Assembly: GCA_019236485.1 (NCBI GenBank)
Contig: JAFAIY010000240.1
Location: 1-7,688 of the forward strand
Direction of reading: 5' to 3'
From: Comamonas sp.
GTDB taxonomy: Bacteria > Pseudomonadota > Gammaproteobacteria > Burkholderiales > Burkholderiaceae_C
DNA length: 7,688 nt
Numbering within the stretch: the first letter of the stretch is position 1; each line of letters opens with the position of its first letter. The notes under the pieces were generated by a model. The model did no database searches. It was given only the letters and a program-made list of their open reading frames with translations, and was not told the origin of the DNA. The translations under genes and the position numbers were made by a program. Below, in pieces: positions 1-7,162 of this stretch.

Positions 1-1
1 C

Positions 2-2905
2 GTCACTTTCAAATACGGCACGGACTACTACTTCGCCCTCTCCCAGGTGGCCAACAATCTGCAGGCCAATGTGAACCTGCCCAACGGCGTGCAGCCGCAG
101 ATCCAGGCTTCGAGCCTGGTCGGCGAAATCCTGCGCTACCAGGTCAGGGGACCGTCCAACTACAGCCTGACCGATCTGCGCACGCTGCAGGACTGGGTGA
201 TTGAAAAGCGTCTGCTGACCGTGCCCGGCGTGGTGCAGGTCGTGACCTGGGGCGGCACGACCAAGGAATACCATGTCGATGCCGACCCCAAGCGCCTGGA
301 AGCCCATGGCATCACGCTCAAGAACCTGCTGGATTCGATAGGCAATGCCAACCTCAACGTCGGTGGCCGCGCGATCAGCGTGGGCGACCAGTCGGTGAAC
401 ATCCGCGGCCTGGGCCTGGTCAACAACCTCGACGACATCGCCAACATCGTCGTGGGCCAGAAGAACGGCCTGCCTGTGCAGATCAAGGACGTGGCGGCCA
501 TCAAGGAAGGCACAGTGCCGCGTCTGGGCGAAGCCGGCCGTGACAAGCAGGACGATGTGGTCACCGGCGTGGTGATCATGAACCGCACGCTGCACACCAG
601 CGATGTGATCGGCAAGGTCAAGGCGGCCGTGGAGAAGATCAACTCCGACGGCACTCTGCCCGCGGGCGTCAAGCTCGAGCCCTATTACGACCGCGCGGTG
701 CTGGTGGGCGTGACCACGCATACCGTGCTGCACAACCTGATCTTCGGCTGCCTGCTGGTGTTCTTCATCCAGTGGGTCTTCCTCGGCGATCTGCGCAGCG
801 CCGTCATCGTCAGCGTCAACATCCCGTTTGCGCTGTTCTTCAGCATCATGATGCTGGTGCTCACGGGCGAGTCGGCGAATCTGCTGTCGCTGGGAGCGGT
901 GGACTTCGGCATCATCGTGGATGCAGCCGTGATTCTCGTGGAAAACGTCTTCCGCAACTTCCAGCGCCCCATTGCCATACGCGCGGCCATGCTGCGCTCC
1001 ATGGCCAAGGGGACGGACGGCGGCCGCACCCTGCCCGGTGACGGCTGGACCACGCGCTTGCGCATGATCTATCTGAGTGCCACCCAGGTGGACAACTCGG
1101 TGCTGTTCTCCACCTTCATCACGATCGCCGCCTTCACGCCGCTGTTTGCAATGCAGGGCGTGGAAGGCCAGATCTTTGGCCCCATGGCGCGCACCTATGG
1201 CTATGCACTGGCCGGCGCGCTGATCGCCACCTTCACCATCACCCCGGTGCTGGCCAGCTATCTGCTGCCGGCCAAGGTAGAAGAGAAGGAAACATTCGTC
1301 GTTCAGGCCATTCACCGCGTCTACGAACCTGCGCTGGACTGGGTGCTGAAGAACACGCGCCTGGTGCTGGCCGGCGGTGCACTGGCACTGGCCGGTGGCG
1401 CCATGATGGCCATGCATCTGGGCAGCGAGTTCCTGCCGGCCCTGGAAGAAGGCAATCTGTGGATCCGCGCCTCCATGCCGCCCACGATCTCGCTGGAAGC
1501 CGGGCGCGACAAGACCAACCGTATGCGCCGCATCATCGACGAGTACCCGGAAGTCGTCTCCGTGGTCTCGCAGCACGGCCGCCCCGACGACGGCAGCGAT
1601 GCCTCGGGCTTCAACAACGTGGAGCTGTTCGCACCGCTGCAGCCCTTTGAGAAATGGCGCCCGGGCATGACCAAGGCGCGCCTGATCAACGAGCTGCAGA
1701 CCAAGTTTGCGGCCGAGTTCCCCGGCGTGAGCTTCAACTTCTCGCAGTACATCCAGGACAATGTCCAGGAAGGCCTGTCGGGCGTGAAGGGCGCCAACTC
1801 GGTGAAGATCATCGGCCCGGACCTGGCCACGCTGGAAAAGCTCTCCGATCAGGTCTACGAGGTCATGAGCCATATCGACGGCGTGGCTGACCTGGGCGTG
1901 TTCCACGTGCTGGGCCAGCCCAACATGAACATCCGCATCGACCGCGAAAAGGCCGCCCGCTACGGCCTCAATACCGGCGATGTGGCCAGCACCATCCAGA
2001 CCGCTCTGGCCGGCACCGAGGCCACCACGGTGCTCGATGGCGAAAAGCAGTTCGGCCTGACCGTGCGCTTCAACGAGGTCAGCCGCAGCTCGCCCGAGAA
2101 CGTGCGCAATCTGCGCGTGGGCTACACCACGGCCTCTGGCGGCACCTCCTATATCCCGCTGTCGGACATTGCGACGATCACGCTGGACACGGGCGCCACC
2201 TATATCTACCGCGAAAGCAACGAGCGCTACATCCCCATCAAGTTCTCGGCGCGCGGACGCGATCTGGGCAGCACCGTCAGCGAGGTGCAGCACCGCATCG
2301 CCCAGCAGGTGCAACTGCCCCAGGGCTACCGCATCATCTATGCGGGTGAGTTCGAAGCCCTGCAGCAGGCCAAAGGCCGCATGATGATTGCCATCCCCGT
2401 GGCCTTCTGCCTGGTGTTTGCGCTGCTGTATGCGCTGTTCAACAACTTCACCTACTGTCTGCTGACCCTGGCTTCCGTGCCTTTCACCGTGATCGGCGGC
2501 ATTCTGGCGCTGTATGTGACGGGTCAGGTGCTCAGCGTCTCGGCCATCATCGGCTTCATCTCGCTGCTGGGCGTCTCGGTCATGGACGGGATTCTGATCC
2601 TCACCGTCTACAAGGACCTGCGCGCCCTGGGCCATGAGCCCGCACGCGCCGTGGGCGAGGCCTACCGCAGCCGGATGCGTCCGCTGCTGATGACGGCTCT
2701 GTCGGCCTGTATCGGCCTGCTGCCCGCGGCCATCTCGCACAGCATAGGCAGCGAAGTCCAACGCCCCCTGGCCACCGTGGTCGTAGGCGGCATGCTGATC
2801 GGGCCCTTGTTCCTGCTGCTGGTCGTGCCCGCGCTGCGCCTGGTGGTGCTGCGCCGCATGAAACCGAATACACGCCGAGAAGGTCTGGGAGGCAAACGTG
2901 CGTAA
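2..2905 (+). CDS. HME-type RND efflux pump, inner-membrane subunit (CzcA/CusA-like), 5' partial
   Basis: Proton-driven inner-membrane pump of a tripartite efflux complex. The reading frame is open from base 2, so the gene begins upstream; 967 residues are visible. Numbering visible codons, D301, D307 and E314 in the DFGIIVDAAVILVE segment have the same spacing as the proton-relay residues D402, D408 and E415 of CzcA, so about 100 residues (including TM1) are missing from a usual length near 1,050. Eleven of twelve membrane segments can be seen: TM2-TM6 at about 240-421, TM7 at 452-474, and TM8-TM12 at 794-950. Two periplasmic porter regions lie before TM2 and between TM7 and TM8, with HME-like motifs GRPDDGSD (about 526), FNFSQYIQDN and EKAARYGLNTGDV. 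The last 8 bases overlap the outer-membrane factor gene. The pump class is secure. The substrate is not: CzcA-like motifs suggest a divalent metal, but this is inference. Confidence 0.93.
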   Translation, partial: VTFKYGTDYYFALSQVANNLQANVNLPNGVQPQIQASSLVGEILRYQVRGPSNYSLTDLRTLQDWVIEKRLLTVPGVVQVVTWGGTTKEYHVDADPKRLEAHGITLKNLLDSIGNANLNVGGRAISVGDQSVNIRGLGLVNNLDDIANIVVGQKNGLPVQIKDVAAIKEGTVPRLGEAGRDKQDDVVTGVVIMNRTLHTSDVIGKVKAAVEKINSDGTLPAGVKLEPYYDRAVLVGVTTHTVLHNLIFGCLLVFFIQWVFLGDLRSAVIVSVNIPFALFFSIMMLVLTGESANLLSLGAVDFGIIVDAAVILVENVFRNFQRPIAIRAAMLRSMAKGTDGGRTLPGDGWTTRLRMIYLSATQVDNSVLFSTFITIAAFTPLFAMQGVEGQIFGPMARTYGYALAGALIATFTITPVLASYLLPAKVEEKETFVVQAIHRVYEPALDWVLKNTRLVLAGGALALAGGAMMAMHLGSEFLPALEEGNLWIRASMPPTISLEAGRDKTNRMRRIIDEYPEVVSVVSQHGRPDDGSDASGFNNVELFAPLQPFEKWRPGMTKARLINELQTKFAAEFPGVSFNFSQYIQDNVQEGLSGVKGANSVKIIGPDLATLEKLSDQVYEVMSHIDGVADLGVFHVLGQPNMNIRIDREKAARYGLNTGDVASTIQTALAGTEATTVLDGEKQFGLTVRFNEVSRSSPENVRNLRVGYTTASGGTSYIPLSDIATITLDTGATYIYRESNERYIPIKFSARGRDLGSTVSEVQHRIAQQVQLPQGYRIIYAGEFEALQQAKGRMMIAIPVAFCLVFALLYALFNNFTYCLLTLASVPFTVIGGILALYVTGQVLSVSAIIGFISLLGVSVMDGILILTVYKDLRALGHEPARAVGEAYRSRMRPLLMTALSACIGLLPAAISHSIGSEVQRPLATVVVGGMLIGPLFLLLVVPALRLVVLRRMKPNTRREGLGGKRA
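2887..2892 (+). promoter_or_regulatory. Ribosome binding site of the efflux lipoprotein gene (fixes a GTG start)
   Basis: GGGAGG lies inside the last codons of the pump gene, five bases before GTG at 2898. It supports this GTG as the start. The lipoprotein signal begins directly after it and no other start codon lies close by. Confidence 0.75.
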
Positions 2906-4352
2906 ACCATTTCAACAAACCAGCAAGCTGCACGCCATCGGCCTGGCCGCCTGCATCACCAGCCTGCTCGCAGGCTGTGCCGCGGGGCCGGACTATGTGC
3001 GCCCCAAGGTCGATGCGCCACAGGCGCTGACCCGCGGCCCCGTGGCCACGACGCTGCCGGGCAGCAACACCGGCGACATCAGCGCCCAGTGGTGGCAGGC
3101 CTTCGGCTCGTCCGAGCTCGACGCCATGGTGCAGGAAGCCATGGAGAAAAGCCCTACCATCGAGGCCGCCCAGGCCACTTTGCGTGCGGCGCGCCAGAAC
3201 GTGGTGGCCCAGCGCGGCTATTTTCTGCCTTCGGTGCAGCTGGGCTACAACCCCTCGCGCCAGAACACGGGCCAGAGCATGTCCGCGCCGCTGGAGAACG
3301 GGGACTCGCTCTACACCTATCACACGGCCCAGCTGAGCGTCTCCTACAACCCCGACCTGTTTGGCAGCAACCGCCGCCAGGTCGAAGGCCTGCAGGCCGC
3401 CGAAGAGAACCAGCGCCTGCAGCTGCAGGCCGCCCGTCTGAGCCTCGCGGCCAATCTGGTGGCGGCCGTCATCCAGACCTCCATGGTGCAGGAGCAGAGC
3501 GCGCTGCTGCAGCAGGCCGTGGAGGCCGCGCAGGAGCAGCTGCAACATATGCGCAAGCAGCAGGCCAACGGCTATGCAAGCGGCATGGACGTGGCCACCC
3601 AGCAGACGCTGCTGCTGCAGCTGCAGCAGGAGCTGCCGCCGCTGCAGAAGTCTCTCGAGCAGACGCGCAATCTGGTGGCCACGCTCATGGCGCGCACACC
3701 CGACAAGGCTCCGGAAATACTGCCTCTGGCCAGCTTCAGGCTGCCGCTGCTGCCCCAGGTCGTGCCTTCACAGCTGGTGGAGCAGCGCCCCGACATCCGT
3801 GCGGCGGAAACCCAGGTCCAGCAGGCCAGCGCGGCCGTGGGCGTGGCCACCGCCGCCCGCCTGCCCGAGCTCAGCATTTCTGCCGCCTATGGCGGCGGCG
3901 CCACGAGTTTTTCGCGCATGTTCTCCGCAGGCAACATCATCTGGTCACTGGGTGCCGGCCTGGTCGCGCCGATCTTCAGCGGCGGTACGCTGCTGGCGCA
4001 CCAGAAGGCCGCGCAGGCGGAGCTGGAAGCCTCGGCCGCCAGCTACCGGGGCACGGTGCTGTCGGCGTTTCAGGATGTAGCCAACGCCCTGTATGCCGTG
4101 GATACGGATACCAAGGCCCTGCAGATGAGCCGGGACAGCGAAAGCGCCAGCGAGACCACCTGGAAGCTCAGCCAATCCCAGCTCAAGGCCGGCTATGCAA
4201 GCCTGCCCACGGCATTGGCCGCCAAGCAGTCCTGGCTGCAGGCGCGCGCCGCCAGCGTCGCGGCTCAGGGCGGCCTCTATGGCGACGTGGTAGCGCTCTA
4301 CCAGTCGCTGGGCGGCGGCGTGCTCAAGCCCGAGGCTGTGGCCAAACAATAG
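2898..4352 (+). CDS. NodT-family outer-membrane efflux lipoprotein
   Basis: TolC-like exit duct of the tripartite pump, anchored in the outer membrane. The 484 residues match the family length. The N-terminus is a lipoprotein signal with lipobox LAGC; C27 would be the lipidated residue and is followed by the NodT-typical AGPDYVRPKV. Two outer-membrane efflux repeats follow, roughly 75-265 and 285-475, with signatures QWWQAF (about 65), SYNPDLFG, PSQLVEQRPDIRAAE (290-304), a GVATAARLPE segment and a terminal ALYQSLGGG-like motif. Residues of about 190-255 are rich in Gln and Leu, consistent with the long periplasmic alpha-barrel helices. The GTG start overlaps the pump gene by 8 bases, implying translational coupling and joint assembly. 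It is the last gene of the operon, with hairpins from its stop codon onward. No frameshift or missing segment is evident. Confidence 0.94.
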   Translation: MRKPFQQTSKLHAIGLAACITSLLAGCAAGPDYVRPKVDAPQALTRGPVATTLPGSNTGDISAQWWQAFGSSELDAMVQEAMEKSPTIEAAQATLRAARQNVVAQRGYFLPSVQLGYNPSRQNTGQSMSAPLENGDSLYTYHTAQLSVSYNPDLFGSNRRQVEGLQAAEENQRLQLQAARLSLAANLVAAVIQTSMVQEQSALLQQAVEAAQEQLQHMRKQQANGYASGMDVATQQTLLLQLQQELPPLQKSLEQTRNLVATLMARTPDKAPEILPLASFRLPLLPQVVPSQLVEQRPDIRAAETQVQQASAAVGVATAARLPELSISAAYGGGATSFSRMFSAGNIIWSLGAGLVAPIFSGGTLLAHQKAAQAELEASAASYRGTVLSAFQDVANALYAVDTDTKALQMSRDSESASETTWKLSQSQLKAGYASLPTALAAKQSWLQARAASVAAQGGLYGDVVALYQSLGGGVLKPEAVAKQ

Positions 4353-4372
4353 GCCGGCTGAATCGGCCGGCC
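4352..4372 (+). other. GC-rich hairpin at the stop codon of the efflux lipoprotein gene
   Basis: A perfect 7-base stem, GGCCGGC (4352-4358) with GCCGGCC (4366-4372), and a 7-base loop. It starts on the last base of the stop codon. No T-run follows, so it is not a standard terminator. It may stabilise the mRNA 3' end or assist the terminator that follows 18 bases later. Confidence 0.55.
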
Positions 4373-4390
4373 CTATCGAACTCCCTCTTG

Positions 4391-4413
4391 CCCGGCATAC
4401 GCCGGGTTTTTTT
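4391..4413 (+). terminator. Intrinsic terminator of the efflux operon
   Basis: A perfect 6-base stem CCCGGC (4391-4396) / GCCGGG (4401-4406) with loop ATAC, followed by seven T residues at 4407-4413. It lies 38 bases after the efflux lipoprotein stop codon. On the minus strand the hairpin is not followed by T, so it should act on rightward transcripts; leftward transcripts from the small Trp-rich gene may read into it. Confidence 0.88.
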
Positions 4414-4415
4414 AT

Positions 4416-4655
4416 TCAACGCCGGCGCTGGCCCGGCGCCATGGCCTGCTTCTGGCGCTCGATGCGCTCCTTCTTGCGCTGCTCCATCCTCTGCGCCGCC
4501 TTGCGCTTGGTATAGCCCGAGGCATCGGCCCAGGCCCACCAGGCGGCGGCCGCCGCATAGACGCCCAGAATCGGCCACCAGCCCCAGGCGGCGACGGGGC
4601 CGATCTCGGCCAGTTTCAGCAGCGACAACAGAATTGCCAGTCCTAACAAATACAT
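4416..4655 (-). CDS. Small Trp-rich membrane protein (TIGR04438-like), function unknown
   Basis: 79 residues with no known function. The sequence has a hydrophobic N-terminus starting MYLLGLAILL, a conserved-looking LKLAEIGPVAAW segment, a Trp-rich second hydrophobic stretch (about 22-43, five Trp in all, with WW pairs), then ADASGYTKRKA and a tail of about 30 residues dense in Lys, Arg and Gln. This pattern agrees with the small Trp-rich protein family of Burkholderiales. One or two membrane helices with a cytoplasmic basic tail are likely. The start is ATG at 4655-4653, with GAAGGAG five bases upstream; the frame stays open further upstream, but only this start has a ribosome binding site and the family's usual N-terminus. 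The gene is convergent with the efflux operon and divergent from the cytochrome gene. Confidence 0.85.
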   Translation of the reverse strand: MYLLGLAILLSLLKLAEIGPVAAWGWWPILGVYAAAAAWWAWADASGYTKRKAAQRMEQRKKERIERQKQAMAPGQRRR

Positions 4656-4660
4656 ACCCT

Positions 4661-4667
4661 CTCCTTC
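4661..4667 (-). promoter_or_regulatory. Ribosome binding site of the Trp-rich protein gene (fixes its start)
   Basis: On the minus strand GAAGGAG sits five bases before the ATG at 4655-4653. It rules in the short 79-residue product over the 134-residue open frame that begins at 4820 and would run across the cytochrome promoter and signal peptide region. Confidence 0.75.
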
Positions 4668-4676
4668 AATTTCGCC

Positions 4677-4703
4677 AATATACCTTGCACATTGAGTACA
4701 CAA
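4677..4703 (-). promoter_or_regulatory. Candidate promoter of the Trp-rich protein gene
   Basis: Reading the minus strand: TTGTGT (4703-4698), 15 bases, then TATATT (4682-4677). The -10 is good. The 15-base spacer is shorter than the preferred 17, so activity may need a regulator. The predicted start near 4670 leaves a leader of about 15 bases, just enough for the ribosome binding site. Confidence 0.4.
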
Positions 4704-4704
4704 T
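4691..4704. promoter_or_regulatory. Dyad (possible operator) between divergent promoters
   Basis: ATTGaGTACaCAAT is an inverted repeat with a single mismatched pair, centred at 4697.5. It covers the candidate -35 hexamers of both divergent promoters, so a dimeric protein bound here could control both genes. The half-site spacing does not fit FNR/Anr boxes. Confidence 0.4.
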
Positions 4705-4718
4705 AGGCGCTCTACAAT
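4692..4718 (+). promoter_or_regulatory. Candidate promoter of the cytochrome c gene
   Basis: TTGAGT (4692-4697), a 15-base spacer, then TACAAT (4713-4718), a strong -10 match. The predicted start is near 4725, giving a leader of about 37 bases. An alternative -35, TTGCAC (4685-4690), would have a 22-base spacer and is less likely. Confidence 0.45.
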
Positions 4719-4761
4719 GCACTGAGAATTTCTCTTCCACCTAAACCACAACCGAGAACTC

Positions 4762-5070
4762 ATGATGAAGCAAACTCTGATCGCCTTCGCTCTGTCTGCT
4801 GCTGCAGTGGCTCCCGCCATGGCCGACCAGGCCCTGGCTCAATCCAAGAACTGCATGGCCTGCCACGCCGTGGACAAGAAGCTGGTCGGCCCCGCATTCA
4901 AGGATGTGGCTGCCAAGTATGCGGGTCAGAAGGATGCTGCCGACAAGCTCGCAGCCAAGGTGATGAAGGGTGGCTCCGGTGTCTGGGGCCCCGTGCCCAT
5001 GCCCGCCAACCCTCAGGTGAACGAGGCCGAAGCCAAGAAGCTGGTGGCCTGGGTGCTGTCGCAGAAATAA
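4762..5070 (+). CDS. Periplasmic monohaem cytochrome c, c551/c8 type
   Basis: Small soluble electron carrier of the periplasm, passing electrons from the bc1 complex or other donors to terminal reductases. The product is 102 residues: a Sec signal peptide ending APAMA, cleaved before D22, then a mature domain of 81 residues, the length of Pseudomonas cytochrome c551. Haem attachment is CMACH (C31, C34, H35) and the distal Met ligand is M80 in VWGPVPMPANP. The VGPAFKDVAAKYAGQ segment and the ending WVLSQK are hallmarks of the c551 group. Two ATG codons are adjacent (4762 and 4765). The weak GAG at 4754-4756 allows either, and both give the same mature protein. The gene is monocistronic, with its own terminator. 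No nitrite reductase or oxidase gene is nearby, so the partner cannot be named. Confidence 0.95.
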   Translation: MMKQTLIAFALSAAAVAPAMADQALAQSKNCMACHAVDKKLVGPAFKDVAAKYAGQKDAADKLAAKVMKGGSGVWGPVPMPANPQVNEAEAKKLVAWVLSQK

Positions 5071-5079
5071 GCTGGCTGA

Positions 5080-5094
5080 GCCTGCAGCGCAGGC
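5080..5094 (+). other. Small hairpin after the cytochrome c gene
   Basis: A perfect 6-base stem GCCTGC (5080-5085) / GCAGGC (5089-5094) with a 3-base loop and no T-run. It precedes the true terminator by six bases and may protect the mRNA 3' end. Confidence 0.45.
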
Positions 5095-5100
5095 CACATC

Positions 5101-5132
5101 AAAAAACCGCATGGCTGCCCATGCGGTTTTTT
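5101..5132. terminator. Bidirectional intrinsic terminator between cytochrome c and sulfatase genes
   Basis: Stem CCGCATGG (5107-5114) / CCATGCGG (5119-5126) with a CTGC loop, flanked by A6 (5101-5106) and T6 (5127-5132). The arms are fully complementary over 14 bases, so each strand carries a hairpin followed by T6. It ends the rightward cytochrome transcript and, 20 bases after its stop codon, the leftward sulfatase transcript. Confidence 0.93.
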
Positions 5133-5152
5133 GCTTTCAGGACCCTGGCGGG

Positions 5153-7126
5153 CTAGCGCGTCACGATAGGGAAATCTGCGGCAACGCCGTCGAACAGCTG
5201 CAGGAATCGAACGAGCGCCGTCCTATCCCCGTCGATTTTCATGGCTGCAGCCGGCCCCGGCCCGGCCCCGCCGGACAGCAGCCGCAGAAAGGCCGGCCGC
5301 GCCAGACTGAGCGACAGGTCGGCATCGGCCCGCGGCCCTCCGCGGCGGAAATGCAGCACCGAATTTTCCAGCCAGATCACATAGTTTTCACCCACATCGC
5401 TGAGCGCAAGATTCATGGAAAAGCGCTGGCCTGCGGCCCTGCCCGCATCCAGCCGGGTTGCCATCACTTCCAGAAAACGCTCTGTGGGGATTTGCGCGAT
5501 CATCTCGGCCATGGCCGATGGATCTCCGGACAGGGGCGGTACGCCCTTGCGCAGCTCCTGTGCGGCCATCAGATAGCTGTTGCGCCAGGTAGCGGATTCA
5601 GCGCGATAGCCCAGCTGCTCATGGCTGCGGGCCAGCAGCTCCTTGGCCTGGGCATTTTCGGGCGCGGCAAACACCACCTGCTGCAACAGCTCCACAGCCC
5701 AGCGGTAATCGCCCTGTGCCTCGGCCGCCCGCCCCAAAGCCAGCGCCCTTTCGGCGCCACCCAGAGCCGCCACATACCTCCGGGCGCGCTCCACGGGCGG
5801 CAGCGGATCCAGGTTTGCGGGATTGCCGTCATAGCTGCCCAGATAGAACTGGTAGATGGCCTTGACGTTGTGGCGCAGATCTCCGTAGTAGCCGCGCCCA
5901 CCCCAGAAAGCCGTCAACTCGGGCGGCAGTTTCAGTTCCTCGGCAATCTCGCCGGGAACCAGTCCCTTGTTGATCAGGCGCACGGTCTGATCGTGCAGGT
6001 ATTTGTAGATATCCCGTTGACGGCCGATGAAGCCGGCGATGCGAGACTGTCCCCACACCGGCCAGTTGTGCTGATTGAACAGCACTTCCGCATTCTGGGT
6101 CTGCTCCAGCACCTGCTGCAGATACTGGGACCACTGCAAGGCATCGCGCACCTTGGCCCCCCGTATGGGCAGCAGATTGTGCATGGTCCGGGCCAGAATT
6201 TCGGCCCCTCCATAGGCCTTGCGCTCGGGAAGGCTGAAGGTCAGCTCGGCAGGCGCCTCGGCACCCGGCATATTGTGAAAGACGAAACGCAGCCCATCCA
6301 GCTCCAGTTCCTGCTCGGGTCTGTCGATGCTGATGCTGGGCTGCAGAATGCCCATATGGCCGTTGACCAGGTCCTTGCCCAGGCCCGTGTCCACATTGCC
6401 GGCTGGCGACAGCGGCAGCCGGGTGCCAAACTGATAGACGGCCCGTCTCGCCATGGCCGTGCCCACCAGCAGGTTCTCGCTGGTGGCCTCGTCCATGAAA
6501 CCCGCAGGCGCGACCACGGGGATCTTGCGCTGCGCAACCTCGGCAGCGGTGACTACGCCCAGAGCACCGCCAAAGTGATCGGCATGGCTGTGCGTGAAAA
6601 CCAGCGCCACGACGGGCTTGTTGCCCAGATGCTGGCGCGCAAAAGCCATGGCATAGGCCGCAATCTCGCGGTTGGTCAGGGCGTCCACCACGATCCAGCC
6701 CGTCTTCCCCTCGATCAGGGAAATATTGCCCATGTCAAAGCCGCGCAGCTGATAAATGCCATCCGCAACCTTGAACAGGCCGGCCTGAGCATTGAGCTGT
6801 GCGTGGCGCCATAAGCTGGGATTGACGGTGTCCGGTGCCGGGCCCTGCACAAAGTCGTAAGCGCCAAAGTCCTTGAGCACACGGCCATCGGCGGCCCTGA
6901 CCTGCCCCGAGGGTCTGGCAATCAGACCGCGCTCGGCCTCGGCGCAATCCTCGGCATCCTCGGGCGGCAGGTCTTTGGCGAAGTCCGCCTGCCTCTGCAG
7001 GGTCTGAGGGCTGACCTGCCCCACGCTCGCCGCCGAATCGCCGCCGGGTGCACTGGCGCAGCCCGCCAACAGGCCCGCGGCCGCCACCATGGCCACTCCG
7101 CTTCTGAAAGTCCCGCACAACATCAT
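5153..7126 (-). CDS. Alkyl sulfatase (SdsA/YjcS type, metallo-beta-lactamase fold), predicted lipoprotein
   Basis: Hydrolyses alkyl sulfate esters such as dodecyl sulfate to alcohol plus sulfate using a two-zinc centre. The product is 657 residues, matching SdsA1 (658) and YjcS (661). The catalytic domain spans about 105-380: THSHADHFGG gives H179, H181, D183 and H184; E290 (PGAEAP), E309 (GGAEI) and H353 (NQHNWPVWG) complete the ligands, with spacings that track SdsA1 H169/H171/D173/H174/E280/E299/H344. An alkyl-sulfatase dimerisation domain lies at about 385-525 and an SCP2-like C-terminal domain, expected to bind the alkyl chain, at about 535-657. The N-terminus has lipobox LAGC with C23 followed by Ala, suggesting an outer-membrane anchor, whereas SdsA1 is secreted. 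The start is the first of two adjacent ATGs, with AGGGAG six bases upstream. Divergent from a LysR gene. Exact substrate unknown. Confidence 0.94.
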   Translation of the reverse strand: MMLCGTFRSGVAMVAAAGLLAGCASAPGGDSAASVGQVSPQTLQRQADFAKDLPPEDAEDCAEAERGLIARPSGQVRAADGRVLKDFGAYDFVQGPAPDTVNPSLWRHAQLNAQAGLFKVADGIYQLRGFDMGNISLIEGKTGWIVVDALTNREIAAYAMAFARQHLGNKPVVALVFTHSHADHFGGALGVVTAAEVAQRKIPVVAPAGFMDEATSENLLVGTAMARRAVYQFGTRLPLSPAGNVDTGLGKDLVNGHMGILQPSISIDRPEQELELDGLRFVFHNMPGAEAPAELTFSLPERKAYGGAEILARTMHNLLPIRGAKVRDALQWSQYLQQVLEQTQNAEVLFNQHNWPVWGQSRIAGFIGRQRDIYKYLHDQTVRLINKGLVPGEIAEELKLPPELTAFWGGRGYYGDLRHNVKAIYQFYLGSYDGNPANLDPLPPVERARRYVAALGGAERALALGRAAEAQGDYRWAVELLQQVVFAAPENAQAKELLARSHEQLGYRAESATWRNSYLMAAQELRKGVPPLSGDPSAMAEMIAQIPTERFLEVMATRLDAGRAAGQRFSMNLALSDVGENYVIWLENSVLHFRRGGPRADADLSLSLARPAFLRLLSGGAGPGPAAAMKIDGDRTALVRFLQLFDGVAADFPIVTR

Positions 7127-7132
7127 TTCTGT

Positions 7133-7138
7133 CTCCCT
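7133..7138 (-). promoter_or_regulatory. Ribosome binding site of the alkyl sulfatase gene
   Basis: Minus-strand AGGGAG lies six bases before ATG at 7126-7124 and nine before the next ATG at 7123. Spacing slightly favours the first. Confidence 0.65.
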
Positions 7139-7162
7139 GTTGTTATAGCCATCAGCGCTTGG

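Noticed and set aside
2601..3548. 315-codon minus-strand open frame across the pump/lipoprotein junction
   Set aside because: It is antisense to two certain coding regions, has compositionally biased translation and no matching ribosome binding site or motif.
4691..4704. FNR/Anr box in the cytochrome promoter
   Set aside because: TTG and CAA are present, but the outer span is 12 bases rather than the 14 of TTGAT-N4-ATCAA, and the T/A at the inner half-site positions are missing.
3089..4744. 551-codon plus-strand open frame inside and past the efflux lipoprotein gene
   Set aside because: It is an alternate frame of the NodT gene with an Ala/Gly/Arg-rich translation, and it runs through the terminator and the Trp-rich gene.
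4416..4820. 134-residue version of the minus-strand Trp-rich protein
   Set aside because: The extra N-terminus would be encoded across the cytochrome start and promoters. The ATG at 4655 has a strong ribosome binding site and gives the expected family N-terminus.
5111..6814. 567-codon plus-strand open frame opposite the alkyl sulfatase gene
   Set aside because: It lies antisense to a gene with a full set of catalytic motifs, its translation is low in recognisable domains, and its first codon falls inside the terminator hairpin. High GC content keeps stops rare in shadow frames.
7142..7147. TATAAC on the minus strand as the sulfatase -10
   Set aside because: A start seven bases later would fall in the ribosome binding site at 7133-7138, and the matching -35 is poor (TTATCG).
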